Positions 9,534 to 18,581 of a stretch of 59,260 bases of DNA are shown one piece after another (positions within the stretch are counted from its first letter, which is position 1; each line of letters opens with the position of its first letter). The position numbers and the translations under genes are program-made. The notes under the pieces were generated by a model, which was not told the DNA's origin, did not search any database, and saw only the letters and a list, made by a program, of their open reading frames with translations. This stretch comes from Candidatus Woesearchaeota archaeon (GTDB lineage Archaea > Nanobdellota > Nanobdellia > Woesearchaeales > WJKR01), in assembly GCA_016927245.1 (NCBI GenBank), contig JAFGNA010000008.1, positions 1-59,260 of the forward strand, given 5' to 3'.

Positions 9534-10520
9534 TCACGATTGCTGCGCCTGCACCGCGGTGATGGCAGCGACCTGGACGATGTCCTCGGCGGAGCAACCA
9601 CGTGAGAGGTCGTTCATCGGCCGCTTGAGCCCCTGGATGATGGGGCCTATCGCTTGGTAGCCGCCGAGCCGCTGCGCCACCTTGTAGCAGGCGTTCCCGG
9701 CGTCAAGCGACGGGAATATAAAAACGTTCGCCTCTCCTTTTAAAGGGCTGTCCGGGCACTTCTTCATCGCCACGGACGGCACGTACGCCGCGTCGAACTG
9801 CACCTCGCCGTCCACGACGATATCCGGCCGGCGCTCCTTGACCAGCCTCGTCGCCTCAGCCACCTTGTCCACCATGACATGCTTGGCAGAGCCGTGCGTG
9901 GAGAACGAGAGCAAAGCCACCCTCGGCGAGACGTCATACGTCCTGGCAGAATCATTCGTCGCGACGGCGATGTCGGCCAACTCCTCAGCGGAAGGGTCGA
10001 CGACGAACGCCGAGTCGGCGAAGAACAGCTTCTCATCACCCTTAAGCATCAAGAAATAAGAACTGGATATCTTGAACCCTTCCTGCATGCCGATGACCTG
10101 CACAGCCGGCCTGATAGTCTCCGCCGTAGGATGAGTGGCGCCAGTGACGCAGCCATCGGCGTGCCCCACGTGCAGCATCATCGCGGCGAAGTACTTGACA
10201 TCCTTCAATGTCTCGCGCGCCTTCGCCTCGTCCATGCCCTTGTGCGCTCGCAGCCTGACGAGTTCTTGGACGTACTCCTCGACGTGCCCGTCATGGGCAG
10301 GGTCGCGGACCTCCACACCGTCCAAAGGAACACCCAGCTCCGCGGCTTTTGATCGTATGGCATCCAAGCCACCGATAAGAAAGGGCCGCGCGAACCCTTC
10401 CCGGACAATGCTCGCGCACGCCCGCAAGACGCGCTCATCCCCTGACTCGGGAAACACGATGCGCTTCCTGTCGCTCTTCGCCTTGTCCTTAATCATCTCC
10501 ATAATATCCATCATGCTCAT
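9534..10520 (-). CDS. pta: Phosphate acetyltransferase
   Basis: About 328 residues, matching the PTA/PTB family that interconverts acetyl-CoA plus phosphate with acetyl phosphate plus CoA. Visible family features include [13 protein letters not shown] near the N-terminus, [21 protein letters not shown] in the middle (shown here in part), and the C-terminal [13 protein letters not shown] and GPIIQGL motifs. Start choice: GTG codons lie at 10526 and 10523, but the ATG at 10520 overlaps the upstream stop as TGATG; ATG 10514 is also possible. Most archaea make acetate through ADP-forming acetyl-CoA synthetase, so Pta here is notable. No acetate kinase is present in the window. Confidence 0.92.
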   Translation of the reverse strand: MSMMDIMEMIKDKAKSDRKRIVFPESGDERVLRACASIVREGFARPFLIGGLDAIRSKAAELGVPLDGVEVRDPAHDGHVEEYVQELVRLRAHKGMDEAKARETLKDVKYFAAMMLHVGHADGCVTGATHPTAETIRPAVQVIGMQEGFKISSSYFLMLKGDEKLFFADSAFVVDPSAEELADIAVATNDSARTYDVSPRVALLSFSTHGSAKHVMVDKVAEATRLVKERRPDIVVDGEVQFDAAYVPSVAMKKCPDSPLKGEANVFIFPSLDAGNACYKVAQRLGGYQAIGPIIQGLKRPMNDLSRGCSAEDIVQVAAITAVQAQQS

Positions 10521-11209
10521 CACCACTGGTCTACTCGTATCTCACCGCGAGGCACGCCGAGGTGCTCCAACGACTGCACCAATTGCGCCACCAACCTCGG
10601 CGGGCCATGCAGGAAGAACCTGCTACGCTCCACGTCGCAGTACTGCCGTATGAGGTCCTCATCGATGGGCCCAGGGCCGCCATCCCAATCAACCCCTCGT
10701 CCCGAGTGGTCGATGCTGTACACCAAACGCAACCCGGCGTCGCGCGCGAGCCTATTGAGCTCGTCACGGTACGCGACGTCCTCCACTGAATGATTAGTGT
10801 AGATGAGCGTCATCTCACCCTTATACCCTATGAATTCCAAGTGCCGGAGGATGCCGAGCACCGCTGACAAGCCGACGTCCCCGGCGAGGAAGACCATCTT
10901 CTCAGGCAAATCATGGTCTTCGACGAAGAACCGGCCATAAGGCATCTGCAACTCCACCTCATCACCCACTCTGAGGGCGTGCATCAACGGGCTCACCCTC
11001 CCACCAGGGTGCCGCTTCACCATGATCTCGATATTCTCCCAATGAGGGGCTGAGACGAGCGAGTACGCCCGCCTGAGCGGCCTGCCGCCGACCTGCACGG
11101 TGACGACGATGAACTGCCCAGGCTTATAAGAAGGCCTGCCAGGAACGTTGACGTGCAAGGACTTGATAGTCGGTGTCAGTTCCGTGACCTGCGTGACAAC
11201 ACCCTTCAC
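10520..11209 (-). CDS. FAD/NAD(P)-binding oxidoreductase, FNR-like
   Basis: A 229-residue flavoprotein of the ferredoxin-NADP reductase superfamily. It has an N-terminal FAD-binding beta-barrel with RAYS (residues 49-52), then a nucleotide-binding half with [16 protein letters not shown] (about 109-124) and an HGPPRLV motif in place of the more usual CGPP. It probably moves electrons between NAD(P)H and ferredoxin or another carrier. No iron-sulfur cysteine motif is seen. Its stop overlaps the pta start, and a minus-strand TATA element lies at 11241-11252, so it heads the operon. Confidence 0.85.
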   Translation of the reverse strand: MKGVVTQVTELTPTIKSLHVNVPGRPSYKPGQFIVVTVQVGGRPLRRAYSLVSAPHWENIEIMVKRHPGGRVSPLMHALRVGDEVELQMPYGRFFVEDHDLPEKMVFLAGDVGLSAVLGILRHLEFIGYKGEMTLIYTNHSVEDVAYRDELNRLARDAGLRLVYSIDHSGRGVDWDGGPGPIDEDLIRQYCDVERSRFFLHGPPRLVAQLVQSLEHLGVPRGEIRVDQW

Positions 11210-11240
11210 CCGCTCACCTCAAGCCTTGCAGGTATACGCC

Positions 11241-11252
11241 GAGAATAAAAAT
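11241..11252 (-). promoter_or_regulatory. TATA box for the FNR-like/pta operon
   Basis: On the minus strand this reads ATTTTTATTC, about 32-43 bases upstream of the start at 11209. Confidence 0.5.
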
Positions 11253-11299
11253 GTTTTGGCCCCTGACACCAAGCAAGGAAAGAGACGAAGACAAGAATG

Positions 11300-11308
11300 T
11301 TTATATAG
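11300..11308 (+). promoter_or_regulatory. TATA box for the secreted GH140-like gene
   Basis: TTTATATAG lies 22-30 bases upstream of the ATG at 11330, so the transcript is probably leaderless or nearly so. GGGAGG and GGGAG occur in between. Confidence 0.65.
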
Positions 11309-11329
11309 GGGAGGTGGAAAGGGAGAACC

Positions 11330-14300
11330 ATGAGAAGATTCCTCTTCCTGGCACTCATCAGCATCATGCTCAGCACGCTCGTCCCAGCGTATGACGGCTA
11401 CAGCGACCCCTATGAAGGTTTCCGCCTCGGCACGAGAAGCCTCCTCTTCGCCGAGGAGGAGGCGACGAAGACGCTCACCATCACCGTGGAGGACGACGCC
11501 GTCTACCAGACAGGGCACTACTCCATCAACAACCAATGGGTCCCCTTCACCTTCACCGAAGAAGCGGTGAACGGCTGGATACGGACAGGAACAGCGAGCG
11601 CGAGCATCACCATACCCAGAAGCAGCAACACCGACAACTTCGTCATCACATACAGCTGCTCGCGCACCGGCGAATCATGGGACTGCCACGGCAACCGATG
11701 GCAACTACACCAGTTCAACACCACCACCGAGGACGCACAGAGGCAATGGGACTTCGAGAATGACATCGGAGGGACGCTCCACGGAGCCAGCATCACCGAG
11801 GACGAGGAGCGCGGCAACGTCCTCCTCCTCGACGGGCAGGACGACTACCTCGACATCGGCGCGTTCAGCACCGCAGGCGACGAACTCACCATCGCTGCGT
11901 GGTTCAACCTCGAACGCCTCCCGCCCGAGAAGGACCCGCGCATCATCTGCAAAGGGGAAAGCCAAGACTACCAAGACTGGGCGCTCCTCATCCACCGCGA
12001 CGGCTACCCTGAGTTCAGGTACGACTACGGGTGGCAGGCCAACCCTGAAGGAGTGGTGGCGGGCGCGACGACGAGCGTGACGACCGGCGAATGGCACCAC
12101 GTCGCCGGCGTGTACGGCCAAGGACGAATGACCCTCTACTATGACGGGGTAGCGGTCGCGAGCAAGACGCTCAGCACGGGAACGGTCGGCGAGACGAGCA
12201 ACCCCGTCTGGATAGGAGGACAACCCACCGACCCGACGAACAGGCCGTTCCCCGGCATGATCGATGACGTACGGGTATACGAACGAGCGCTCACCGCGGC
12301 GGAGATAGCAGGCCTGCACGCAGGCCTAGGAACGACAGGGAAAGGCGTGTACCTCGACTGCGAGGCAGTCTCAGGAACTATCGTGGCCGACGCCTCAGGA
12401 GCGGGGAATGACGGCGAGCTCCACGGGCCGGAACAAGCCACGGGCAAGCACGGCAAAGGGCTGGCATTCGCGCACGGCGACCACGTCAGGATACCAGGGC
12501 TGCTAGGGATGCCCGAGAGCATGACGCTCGCCGCGTGGGTGAACCTCGAATCGCTCGGCAGCTACGGCTCCGACATCATCTCGCTAGGGGACAACGCCCT
12601 CTTACGGCTGAGGAACGACCGGCTCGACGCGTACTTCTACGACGGCAACGACTGGCAGGAGACGTCAGGGGCAGCGACGATAACAACAGGGAAGTGGACG
12701 CACGTCGCGTACACGATCGACAACGACGCGCACGCACAACGGCTCTACCGAGACGGGATGGAGATCGCCGCCACGAACCACGCGGGAAGCATCGACTACG
12801 CCCGCAACGCCGACACGTACATCGGCATCCACGGCGACGGGCAAGGACACTTCAGCTTCGCAGGGACGCTCGACGAGATACGAGTCCACGGCAGGGCGCT
12901 CTCGGCCGGGGAGATAGCGGCGCTCGCAGGCACGTCGTGCTCATCAGACGAGGAGTGCCCGGAAAGCACGACGACGACGTACTGCTCGGGGAACGACGCG
13001 TACCGACAGATCGTCGACTGGTCCTGCGCGGACGGCGCGTGCGAAGAGGAAACAACAACGACGTTCATAGAAACGTGCACGTACGGCTGCTCTTCAGGCG
13101 CGTGCACGGCGTGCACGCCCAACGACAACGAGTGCGGCAGCGACGGCTGCGGAGGACAACACCCCGCCTGCGCGGAAGGCCATGAATGCCAGGAAGGGGT
13201 GTGCGTGCAGCGACCAGTCCCGAACAACGAATTACAACCGTTGCGGGTGAGCGATAATAACCGCTACGTGGTCAAGGAAGACGGCACCCCATTCTTCTAC
13301 CTAGGAGACACGGCCTGGCGGCTACCCTACAGGGCGTACCCATCAGAGGTCGACGAGTACTTGGAAACCAGGGCGGAGCAAGGGTTCACGGTCATCATGA
13401 TGGACGCGTTCGAACTCAGCCCTGACAACCAAGCGATCATCAACCTCGCGGGGGAGAAACCATTCATCAACGACGAGGTCACCCGTTTCAACGAGGCGTA
13501 CTGGGGACAGGTCGACCACATCATCGACAAGGCGGACGCGCTAGGACTGTACGTCGCGCTGCTCCCGGTATGGGGGAGCACGGTCGTGAGGCATCAGTAC
13601 GTCGACGCCGATAACGCCTATGACTACGGCGTCGCCATCGGGGAGCGCTACAAAGACCGTGATAACCTCGTCTGGGTGATGGGCGGCGACCACCGCCTGT
13701 ACGACTACTCGACCGACTACATCCACGTCTATAACGAGATCGCCAGAGGGGTCACGCAAGGATGCACCGGCGGGCAACACCACGACGAGGTCATCATGAC
13801 CCTGCACACCGCTGGATGGACGTACGACGTGCCTTACAGGAGCTCCAGCGACCACTTCCACGACGAAGCATGGCTCGATTTCAACTCGTTCCAATCAGGG
13901 CACGGCGAAGACTACCCGAACCACGACATCGTCGAGCACGACTACGCGCTCACCCCGGCGAAGCCGACGCAAGACGCAGAGCCGATCTACGAAGGGCACT
14001 GGTTCAGCTGGAACGAGGCGAACGGGATGGCGAACGACGTCGACGTCAGGCACGCCGCTTACTGGTCGGTCTTCGCAGGCAGCTTCGGGCACACGTACGG
14101 CCACTGCATGGTCTTCCAGTTCTACAAGGAAGAATTCTCTGGCAAGGACGCCACGTACCACTTCGTCTGCGGCGACGAGGAAGCATGGATGACCTCCCTG
14201 CAAGCGGCGGGGGCGAACGACATGCGGCACTTGCGCAACCTGATGGAATCACGGCCATTCCTCGAACGGGTGCCAGACCAGGCGATCATCGCGTCCTCCA

Positions 14301-14581
14301 CAGGAACCGGCGACGACCACGCGCAGGCCACGAGGGCGAGCGACGGCTCCTACCTCATGGTCTACTACGGGTCTCCCAGGAGCCTGAGCATCGACCTGGA
14401 CAAGCTCTCAGGGACGCAGGCAAAGGCGTGGTGGTACGACCCGAGGACGGGACAAGCGGCAGACGCCGGCACTCACACCAGCAGCGGCGAGAAATACTTC
14501 ACGCCGCCGAGCAGCTCCGGCCCTGACTGGGTGCTCGTCATCGACGACGAGAGCAAAGGATTCCCGCAGCCGGGCACATGA
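11330..14581 (+). CDS. Secreted multidomain protein: shared N-terminal domain, two LamG domains, DUF4038/GH140-like
   Basis: A 1083-residue exported protein. After a signal peptide (about 1-20), residues 22-130 form a domain shared with three other genes here (15958, 44554, 51218), ending in WDCHGNRWQL. Two concanavalin-like LamG domains follow (about 140-325 and 335-535), then a cysteine-rich linker (about 540-625). The C-terminal region, from about 636, matches DUF4038, the fold of GH140 apiosidases (FFYLGDTAWR at its start). WVMGGD (about 783) and EPIYEG (about 884) are likely active-site segments, by analogy with related TIM-barrel hydrolases. A glycoside-hydrolase role on complex plant or algal glycan is inferred. 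It has its own TATA box. Confidence 0.85.
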   Translation: MRRFLFLALISIMLSTLVPAYDGYSDPYEGFRLGTRSLLFAEEEATKTLTITVEDDAVYQTGHYSINNQWVPFTFTEEAVNGWIRTGTASASITIPRSSNTDNFVITYSCSRTGESWDCHGNRWQLHQFNTTTEDAQRQWDFENDIGGTLHGASITEDEERGNVLLLDGQDDYLDIGAFSTAGDELTIAAWFNLERLPPEKDPRIICKGESQDYQDWALLIHRDGYPEFRYDYGWQANPEGVVAGATTSVTTGEWHHVAGVYGQGRMTLYYDGVAVASKTLSTGTVGETSNPVWIGGQPTDPTNRPFPGMIDDVRVYERALTAAEIAGLHAGLGTTGKGVYLDCEAVSGTIVADASGAGNDGELHGPEQATGKHGKGLAFAHGDHVRIPGLLGMPESMTLAAWVNLESLGSYGSDIISLGDNALLRLRNDRLDAYFYDGNDWQETSGAATITTGKWTHVAYTIDNDAHAQRLYRDGMEIAATNHAGSIDYARNADTYIGIHGDGQGHFSFAGTLDEIRVHGRALSAGEIAALAGTSCSSDEECPESTTTTYCSGNDAYRQIVDWSCADGACEEETTTTFIETCTYGCSSGACTACTPNDNECGSDGCGGQHPACAEGHECQEGVCVQRPVPNNELQPLRVSDNNRYVVKEDGTPFFYLGDTAWRLPYRAYPSEVDEYLETRAEQGFTVIMMDAFELSPDNQAIINLAGEKPFINDEVTRFNEAYWGQVDHIIDKADALGLYVALLPVWGSTVVRHQYVDADNAYDYGVAIGERYKDRDNLVWVMGGDHRLYDYSTDYIHVYNEIARGVTQGCTGGQHHDEVIMTLHTAGWTYDVPYRSSSDHFHDEAWLDFNSFQSGHGEDYPNHDIVEHDYALTPAKPTQDAEPIYEGHWFSWNEANGMANDVDVRHAAYWSVFAGSFGHTYGHCMVFQFYKEEFSGKDATYHFVCGDEEAWMTSLQAAGANDMRHLRNLMESRPFLERVPDQAIIASSTGTGDDHAQATRASDGSYLMVYYGSPRSLSIDLDKLSGTQAKAWWYDPRTGQAADAGTHTSSGEKYFTPPSSSGPDWVLVIDDESKGFPQPGT

Positions 14582-14596
14582 TTACCACAGGCAAAA

Positions 14597-14608
14597 GCTA
14601 TATAAAAG
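14597..14608 (+). promoter_or_regulatory. TATA box for the HerA-like ATPase gene
   Basis: GCTATATAAAAG lies 22-33 bases upstream of the ATG at 14630, which fits a leaderless or near-leaderless transcript. Confidence 0.65.
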
Positions 14609-14629
14609 CGCTATCATAGGAAGAGCAAC

Positions 14630-15952
14630 ATGTACGACGTCATCATCGGGAGGGGTGAGCAAGACCGCGAGAAGCTCGGCAAGCGCGGCACCATCCTCCT
14701 CGGCAAGCACTTCGTCAAGATGGGACGCATCACGTCCCTCTCCAACCCGGTGTACATGGACATGACGCGCAGCCACGTCGTGTTCGTGTGCGGCAAGCGC
14801 GGCAGTGGCAAGAGCTACTCGCTCGGCGTCATGGCAGAGGGCATGGCCGACCTGCCATCGGAGATCAAGGAGAACCTCAGCGTCATCATGCTCGATACCA
14901 TGGGCATCTACTGGACGATGAAGTACCCGAACAAGAAGGACAAGGACCTCCTCCAGGAATGGGGCTTGGAGGAGAAAGGGCTCGACGTCAAGATCTACAC
15001 GCCAACAGGATATTATAAGGAGTACCGGGAGAAGGGCATCCCCACCGACCACCCGTTCAGCATCAAGCCGGGAGAGCTCGGCCCGAATGACTGGCTCATG
15101 AGCTTCGGCATGCGCGAGGACGACCCCGTCGGCGTCCTCATCGCGAGGGTGGTGCACGAGCTCACCGAGCTGAAAGGCAACGACTACAGCATGGACGACC
15201 TCATCTCCACCATCATGAAGGATGAGGACGCGGAGCACAACGCCAAGCTCGCTGCGAAGAACCGGTTCCTGAACGCGAAGCAGTGGGGACTGTTTGATGA
15301 GCAGGGAACTCCTTTGTCAGAGCTCGCCAGGGGAGGGCAGGTGACCGTGCTCGACGTCTCGTGCTACGCGACGATGCCGGGGAGCTGGAACATCAAGAAC
15401 CTCGTGATAGGATTAGTATCGCAGAAACTGTTCATCCAGCGCATGATCGCCAGGAAGGATGAGGAGTACCACGACGTGCACAAGTCCATCAACCCGTTCA
15501 GCGACGACACCGGCTCCGAGCAGGAATCGCCCTTGGTGTGGCTCGTCATCGACGAGGCGCACGAATTCCTCCCCGTCAAGGGAAAGACGCTCGCCACCGA
15601 CCCGCTCGTCACGATCCTACGGGAAGGGCGGCAGCCGGGCATCTCGCTCGTATTGGCCTCGCAGCAGCCGGGCAAGATCCACACCGACGTGATGACGCAG
15701 AGCGACATCGTCATCAGCCACCGCATCACGGCCAAGCTCGACACGGAAGCGCTCGGCATGCTCATGCAAAGCTACATGCGAAAAGGGATGGTCGAAGAGC
15801 TCGACCAGCTGCCACGCGTCAAGGGAGCGGCGCTCATCTTCGACGACACGAACGAGCGGTTGTACCCGATGCGCGTGCGTCCTCGGTTCACCTGGCACGG
15901 CGGAGAAGCGCCGAACGCGATGAAGAACGCGAAGGAGGAATTCAAGTTCTAG
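14630..15952 (+). CDS. HerA/DUF87-family ATPase
   Basis: A 440-residue P-loop ATPase of the HerA-FtsK group. Walker A is GKRGSGKSYS (about residues 55-64) and Walker B is LVWLVIDEAHEF (about 302-313). It has the arginine-rich ILREGRQPGISLVLASQQP segment typical of HerA-type motors and of conjugation or translocation ATPases. No N-terminal HAS beta-barrel is obvious, and no NurA nuclease is encoded nearby, so a role in DNA-end processing is not shown. The secreted beta-helix gene starts 5 bases after its stop, an unusual operon partner. Confidence 0.85.
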   Translation: MYDVIIGRGEQDREKLGKRGTILLGKHFVKMGRITSLSNPVYMDMTRSHVVFVCGKRGSGKSYSLGVMAEGMADLPSEIKENLSVIMLDTMGIYWTMKYPNKKDKDLLQEWGLEEKGLDVKIYTPTGYYKEYREKGIPTDHPFSIKPGELGPNDWLMSFGMREDDPVGVLIARVVHELTELKGNDYSMDDLISTIMKDEDAEHNAKLAAKNRFLNAKQWGLFDEQGTPLSELARGGQVTVLDVSCYATMPGSWNIKNLVIGLVSQKLFIQRMIARKDEEYHDVHKSINPFSDDTGSEQESPLVWLVIDEAHEFLPVKGKTLATDPLVTILREGRQPGISLVLASQQPGKIHTDVMTQSDIVISHRITAKLDTEALGMLMQSYMRKGMVEELDQLPRVKGAALIFDDTNERLYPMRVRPRFTWHGGEAPNAMKNAKEEFKF

Positions 15953-15957
15953 GAAAA

Positions 15958-18117
15958 ATGAGACGCGGCGCCAAGGGGTGGATGGCCCTCATACTCCTCG
16001 TCGCCGTCGGGTGCGCCGGCGCGACGCCCCACCCATACTATGAAGGGTTCAGCGCGGCAGAGCCGGGATTCACCATCAACGACGAAGTACAAATAGCTGA
16101 CGACGCAGTGTATGAACAAGCATGGTACAGCATCAACGAGACCGACTGGCAACCGCTCACACTCACAGGGACGCCCTACGGGCAGAACGACTCTTGGCTC
16201 AGAGGAACAAGCACCGCGGCACTACCACCAGGACTCCGAGGACCAGGGCTCCACTACGTCATCGCCTACACGTGTACCTACGAACAGGATTGGGACTGCC
16301 ACGGAGGACAATGGCAACTGCGCACCATCAACAACTCTCTTAACAACACCCTAGACAACCTCGACCAGGGATTCCTACGCACGTTCTACGTCTCCAACGA
16401 CGGCGACGACGCGAACGACGGGACGACACCATCAACCCCTTGGAAGACTATTGCCCAGGTGAACGAGCAGGCGTTCCTGCCCGGCGACGCAGTCCTGTTC
16501 CGGAGAGGCGACACCTTCATCGGCTCGCTGACGCCGCCGAGTTCGGGGAACGCCACTCATTACATCACTTTCGGCGCTTATAGTGCTGGTGAGCGACCGA
16601 TCATCACGCCAAACGATTACGTTGAAGGCTTGACGTGGACCGCTCACGGCAACGGGATTTACAAAACAACCGACATCCCTTTCAACCCAGGGAATGTATT
16701 GATTGACGGGACTACGAAGATCAATAAGATAAACGATAAGTTCTTCGCGACACCAAGCCCTTATTTAAATTATACTTCATTGGATTTCTTGGCCCTTCCC
16801 GACGATCACAAATGGGATGATGATCATTATATCAGCCCCTACTGTCTTGACACTCAGTTCTGGGATGGGCTAGACGCTTTATACGCGTATGATAACATGA
16901 CGGGGACGACCTACATCCGTTTTCGGGGAGGGGATGACCCGAATGATTACTCCTTTGCTATTTCCCCACAAGACAGGTTTTATGCTGCGGTCACTATAAA
17001 TCGTATGAATCATTTAGTCATACAGAATTTGCATATCGTTGGGGGAGAAAGAGGCGTTTATGTTCTGGGATCGAAATCCGAGTCAAATGAAAACATCATC
17101 ATCGAGAACAACCTCATAGAATCGTCCAACGGAAAGATATATTTGTCCAGCTCAGAAGCGATTATTGTCAGGAACAATACGTTCAGAAACAATTATCTCA
17201 GCCCTTACAAGCCCGGGGCGTGGTCAAAGGGGAACACGTACGAGGATGGCGTGCAATTCCAATACTATCTTTTTTTCAAGGTCGTAGTGACTCCTAGTTC
17301 ATCCTGCTCAGCTGACGGAGCGGTCGTGATGTCAGGAGGGTATTCTGACAACTCCGCATTTTACAATAATACTGTGTCGGGGTTGTGCTGCGGTTTCAGC
17401 ACCTACGGGGATAACATCAGCATCCATGATAACTACATAGAAGGCACCTCGAGCATCGGGGTGTATCTCGGTATGCGGGGCACGTCATACGTGCATGACA
17501 ATTACATCGTTGACAGCAACATCCCGTTCAGGTTCGGCTCGGTTGACAGGACCACGTTTGACAACAGGGTGCATTACGTGTACAGGAACAAGGTGTACAT
17601 CCCTGACGCCGGAGAGGTCATCTACATCCATTATGACAACACAGGACCATCAGTCACAAAAGCGTACATTTATCACAATAGCTTCATAACGCGTACAGGG
17701 CCGCAGATATCCGGTTATGTCAAGAATTATCCTCCTTATGGTTCAGGATTCGTCTTCATCAACAATATCATCTCAGCAAGCCAGACAGCATTCTACACCT
17801 GGTCAACCTCAGGAGAGTACGACGATCTTTTCACCGTTGACTATAACTGGATCAGCGGACGATATTACGGCAAGGAATCCGTTCCCTGGGCGCCGGTACC
17901 GAACAATATCGCGTATCCCGACGGACCGACCTTTTGGGATCACGCCATAAACCCTCCTGATTTCACCGCCATCGAGGGCACGGAAGCCATCGACGCAGGA
18001 ATCGATGTCTCCCATGATTTCGTCCTGGGTGGCGTGACGTACCCTGCCCTGCCAGGGATGGACGCCTACTATTGCAAGTCCCCGCCGGACATGGGAGCAG
18101 TGCAGCACTGCCCGTGA
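15958..18117 (+). CDS. Secreted beta-helix (pectate lyase-like) protein with shared N-terminal domain
   Basis: A 719-residue exported protein, started at ATG 15958, 5 bases after the ATPase stop and behind the SD-like GGAGGA at 15934-15939. A signal peptide (about 1-22) precedes the shared domain (about 24-125, ending DWDCHGGQWQL). Residues from about 140 begin FYVSNDGDDANDG, the usual entry of right-handed parallel beta-helix polysaccharide lyases and related proteins, and PbH1-like repeats run to about 660. The codon use of the beta-helix (about 16560-17900) is clearly more AT-rich than that of the first 500 bases, which suggests an acquired domain. Pectin or related glycan is a likely target; no catalytic residues are assigned. 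Confidence 0.8.
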   Translation: MRRGAKGWMALILLVAVGCAGATPHPYYEGFSAAEPGFTINDEVQIADDAVYEQAWYSINETDWQPLTLTGTPYGQNDSWLRGTSTAALPPGLRGPGLHYVIAYTCTYEQDWDCHGGQWQLRTINNSLNNTLDNLDQGFLRTFYVSNDGDDANDGTTPSTPWKTIAQVNEQAFLPGDAVLFRRGDTFIGSLTPPSSGNATHYITFGAYSAGERPIITPNDYVEGLTWTAHGNGIYKTTDIPFNPGNVLIDGTTKINKINDKFFATPSPYLNYTSLDFLALPDDHKWDDDHYISPYCLDTQFWDGLDALYAYDNMTGTTYIRFRGGDDPNDYSFAISPQDRFYAAVTINRMNHLVIQNLHIVGGERGVYVLGSKSESNENIIIENNLIESSNGKIYLSSSEAIIVRNNTFRNNYLSPYKPGAWSKGNTYEDGVQFQYYLFFKVVVTPSSSCSADGAVVMSGGYSDNSAFYNNTVSGLCCGFSTYGDNISIHDNYIEGTSSIGVYLGMRGTSYVHDNYIVDSNIPFRFGSVDRTTFDNRVHYVYRNKVYIPDAGEVIYIHYDNTGPSVTKAYIYHNSFITRTGPQISGYVKNYPPYGSGFVFINNIISASQTAFYTWSTSGEYDDLFTVDYNWISGRYYGKESVPWAPVPNNIAYPDGPTFWDHAINPPDFTAIEGTEAIDAGIDVSHDFVLGGVTYPALPGMDAYYCKSPPDMGAVQHCP

Positions 18118-18131
18118 CCGCAGGGATAACG

Positions 18132-18142
18132 CTTATATAATA
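18132..18142 (+). promoter_or_regulatory. TATA box before the short lipoprotein-like ORF
   Basis: CTTATATAATA lies about 40 bases upstream of the ATG at 18181. Confidence 0.45.
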
Positions 18143-18180
18143 CTCTCCCCACTAACCAGAAGAAGAGGCGGCTCTCACCG

Positions 18181-18273
18181 ATGAAACCACGAACAATCAT
18201 TCTTCTGCTCGCCATGACCCTGCTCTTCGCTGGCTGCCAAGACAACCTTGCCCGCCACGCCCAAGGCTTATAA
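18181..18273 (+). CDS. Very short lipoprotein-like ORF
   Basis: A 30-codon frame encodes a basic N-terminus, a hydrophobic stretch and a lipobox-like LFAGC, followed by only ten residues. A TATA element lies upstream at 18132-18142, and its TAA is part of the TATA box of the next gene. It could be a tiny lipopeptide, or the remaining 5' end of a deleted lipoprotein gene. No homology can be judged from so short a sequence. Confidence 0.35.
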   Translation: MKPRTIILLLAMTLLFAGCQDNLARHAQGL

Positions 18274-18276
18274 ATG
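18266..18276 (+). promoter_or_regulatory. TATA box for the 83-residue protein
   Basis: GCTTATAAATG sits 21-31 bases upstream of the ATG at 18297, giving a leaderless transcript. Confidence 0.5.
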
Positions 18277-18296
18277 ACCTGTTCTTCCCCCTATCC

Positions 18297-18548
18297 ATGG
18301 ACCTCGAGGAGCACCACCACCAGTTCGAAGCGATAGCGGAGCGGCACGGGCTGAAGAACGAGGAGCAAGCCGGCAGGATAGCCGACTTCTTGGTCTCGCA
18401 CCCCGCAGGCAAGGTCTCAGCGCCAGAATTCTCAGAGGAGTTCGGCATGTCAGAGGAAGAAGCAGTAGTGTTCTTGTCGTTCATCGACCGGGGCTTGCGG
18501 TTCAAGGAGCGCGTCGTCGACCGGAAAGATTCCGGAAAAGAGTTCTGA
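18297..18548 (+). CDS. Small unknown protein, possible winged-helix fold
   Basis: An 83-residue acidic, helix-rich protein. The segment at about residues 20-70 (QAGRIADFLVSHPAGKVSAPEF onward, quoted in part) has the helical spacing of a winged helix-turn-helix, but no firm family match is visible. It has its own TATA box at 18266-18276 and no membrane segment. The function is unknown; a DNA-binding role is only a possibility. Confidence 0.55.
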   Translation: MDLEEHHHQFEAIAERHGLKNEEQAGRIADFLVSHPAGKVSAPEFSEEFGMSEEEAVVFLSFIDRGLRFKERVVDRKDSGKEF

Positions 18549-18581
18549 ACTATAATAAACATTACGGTCCTCACCAATCCC

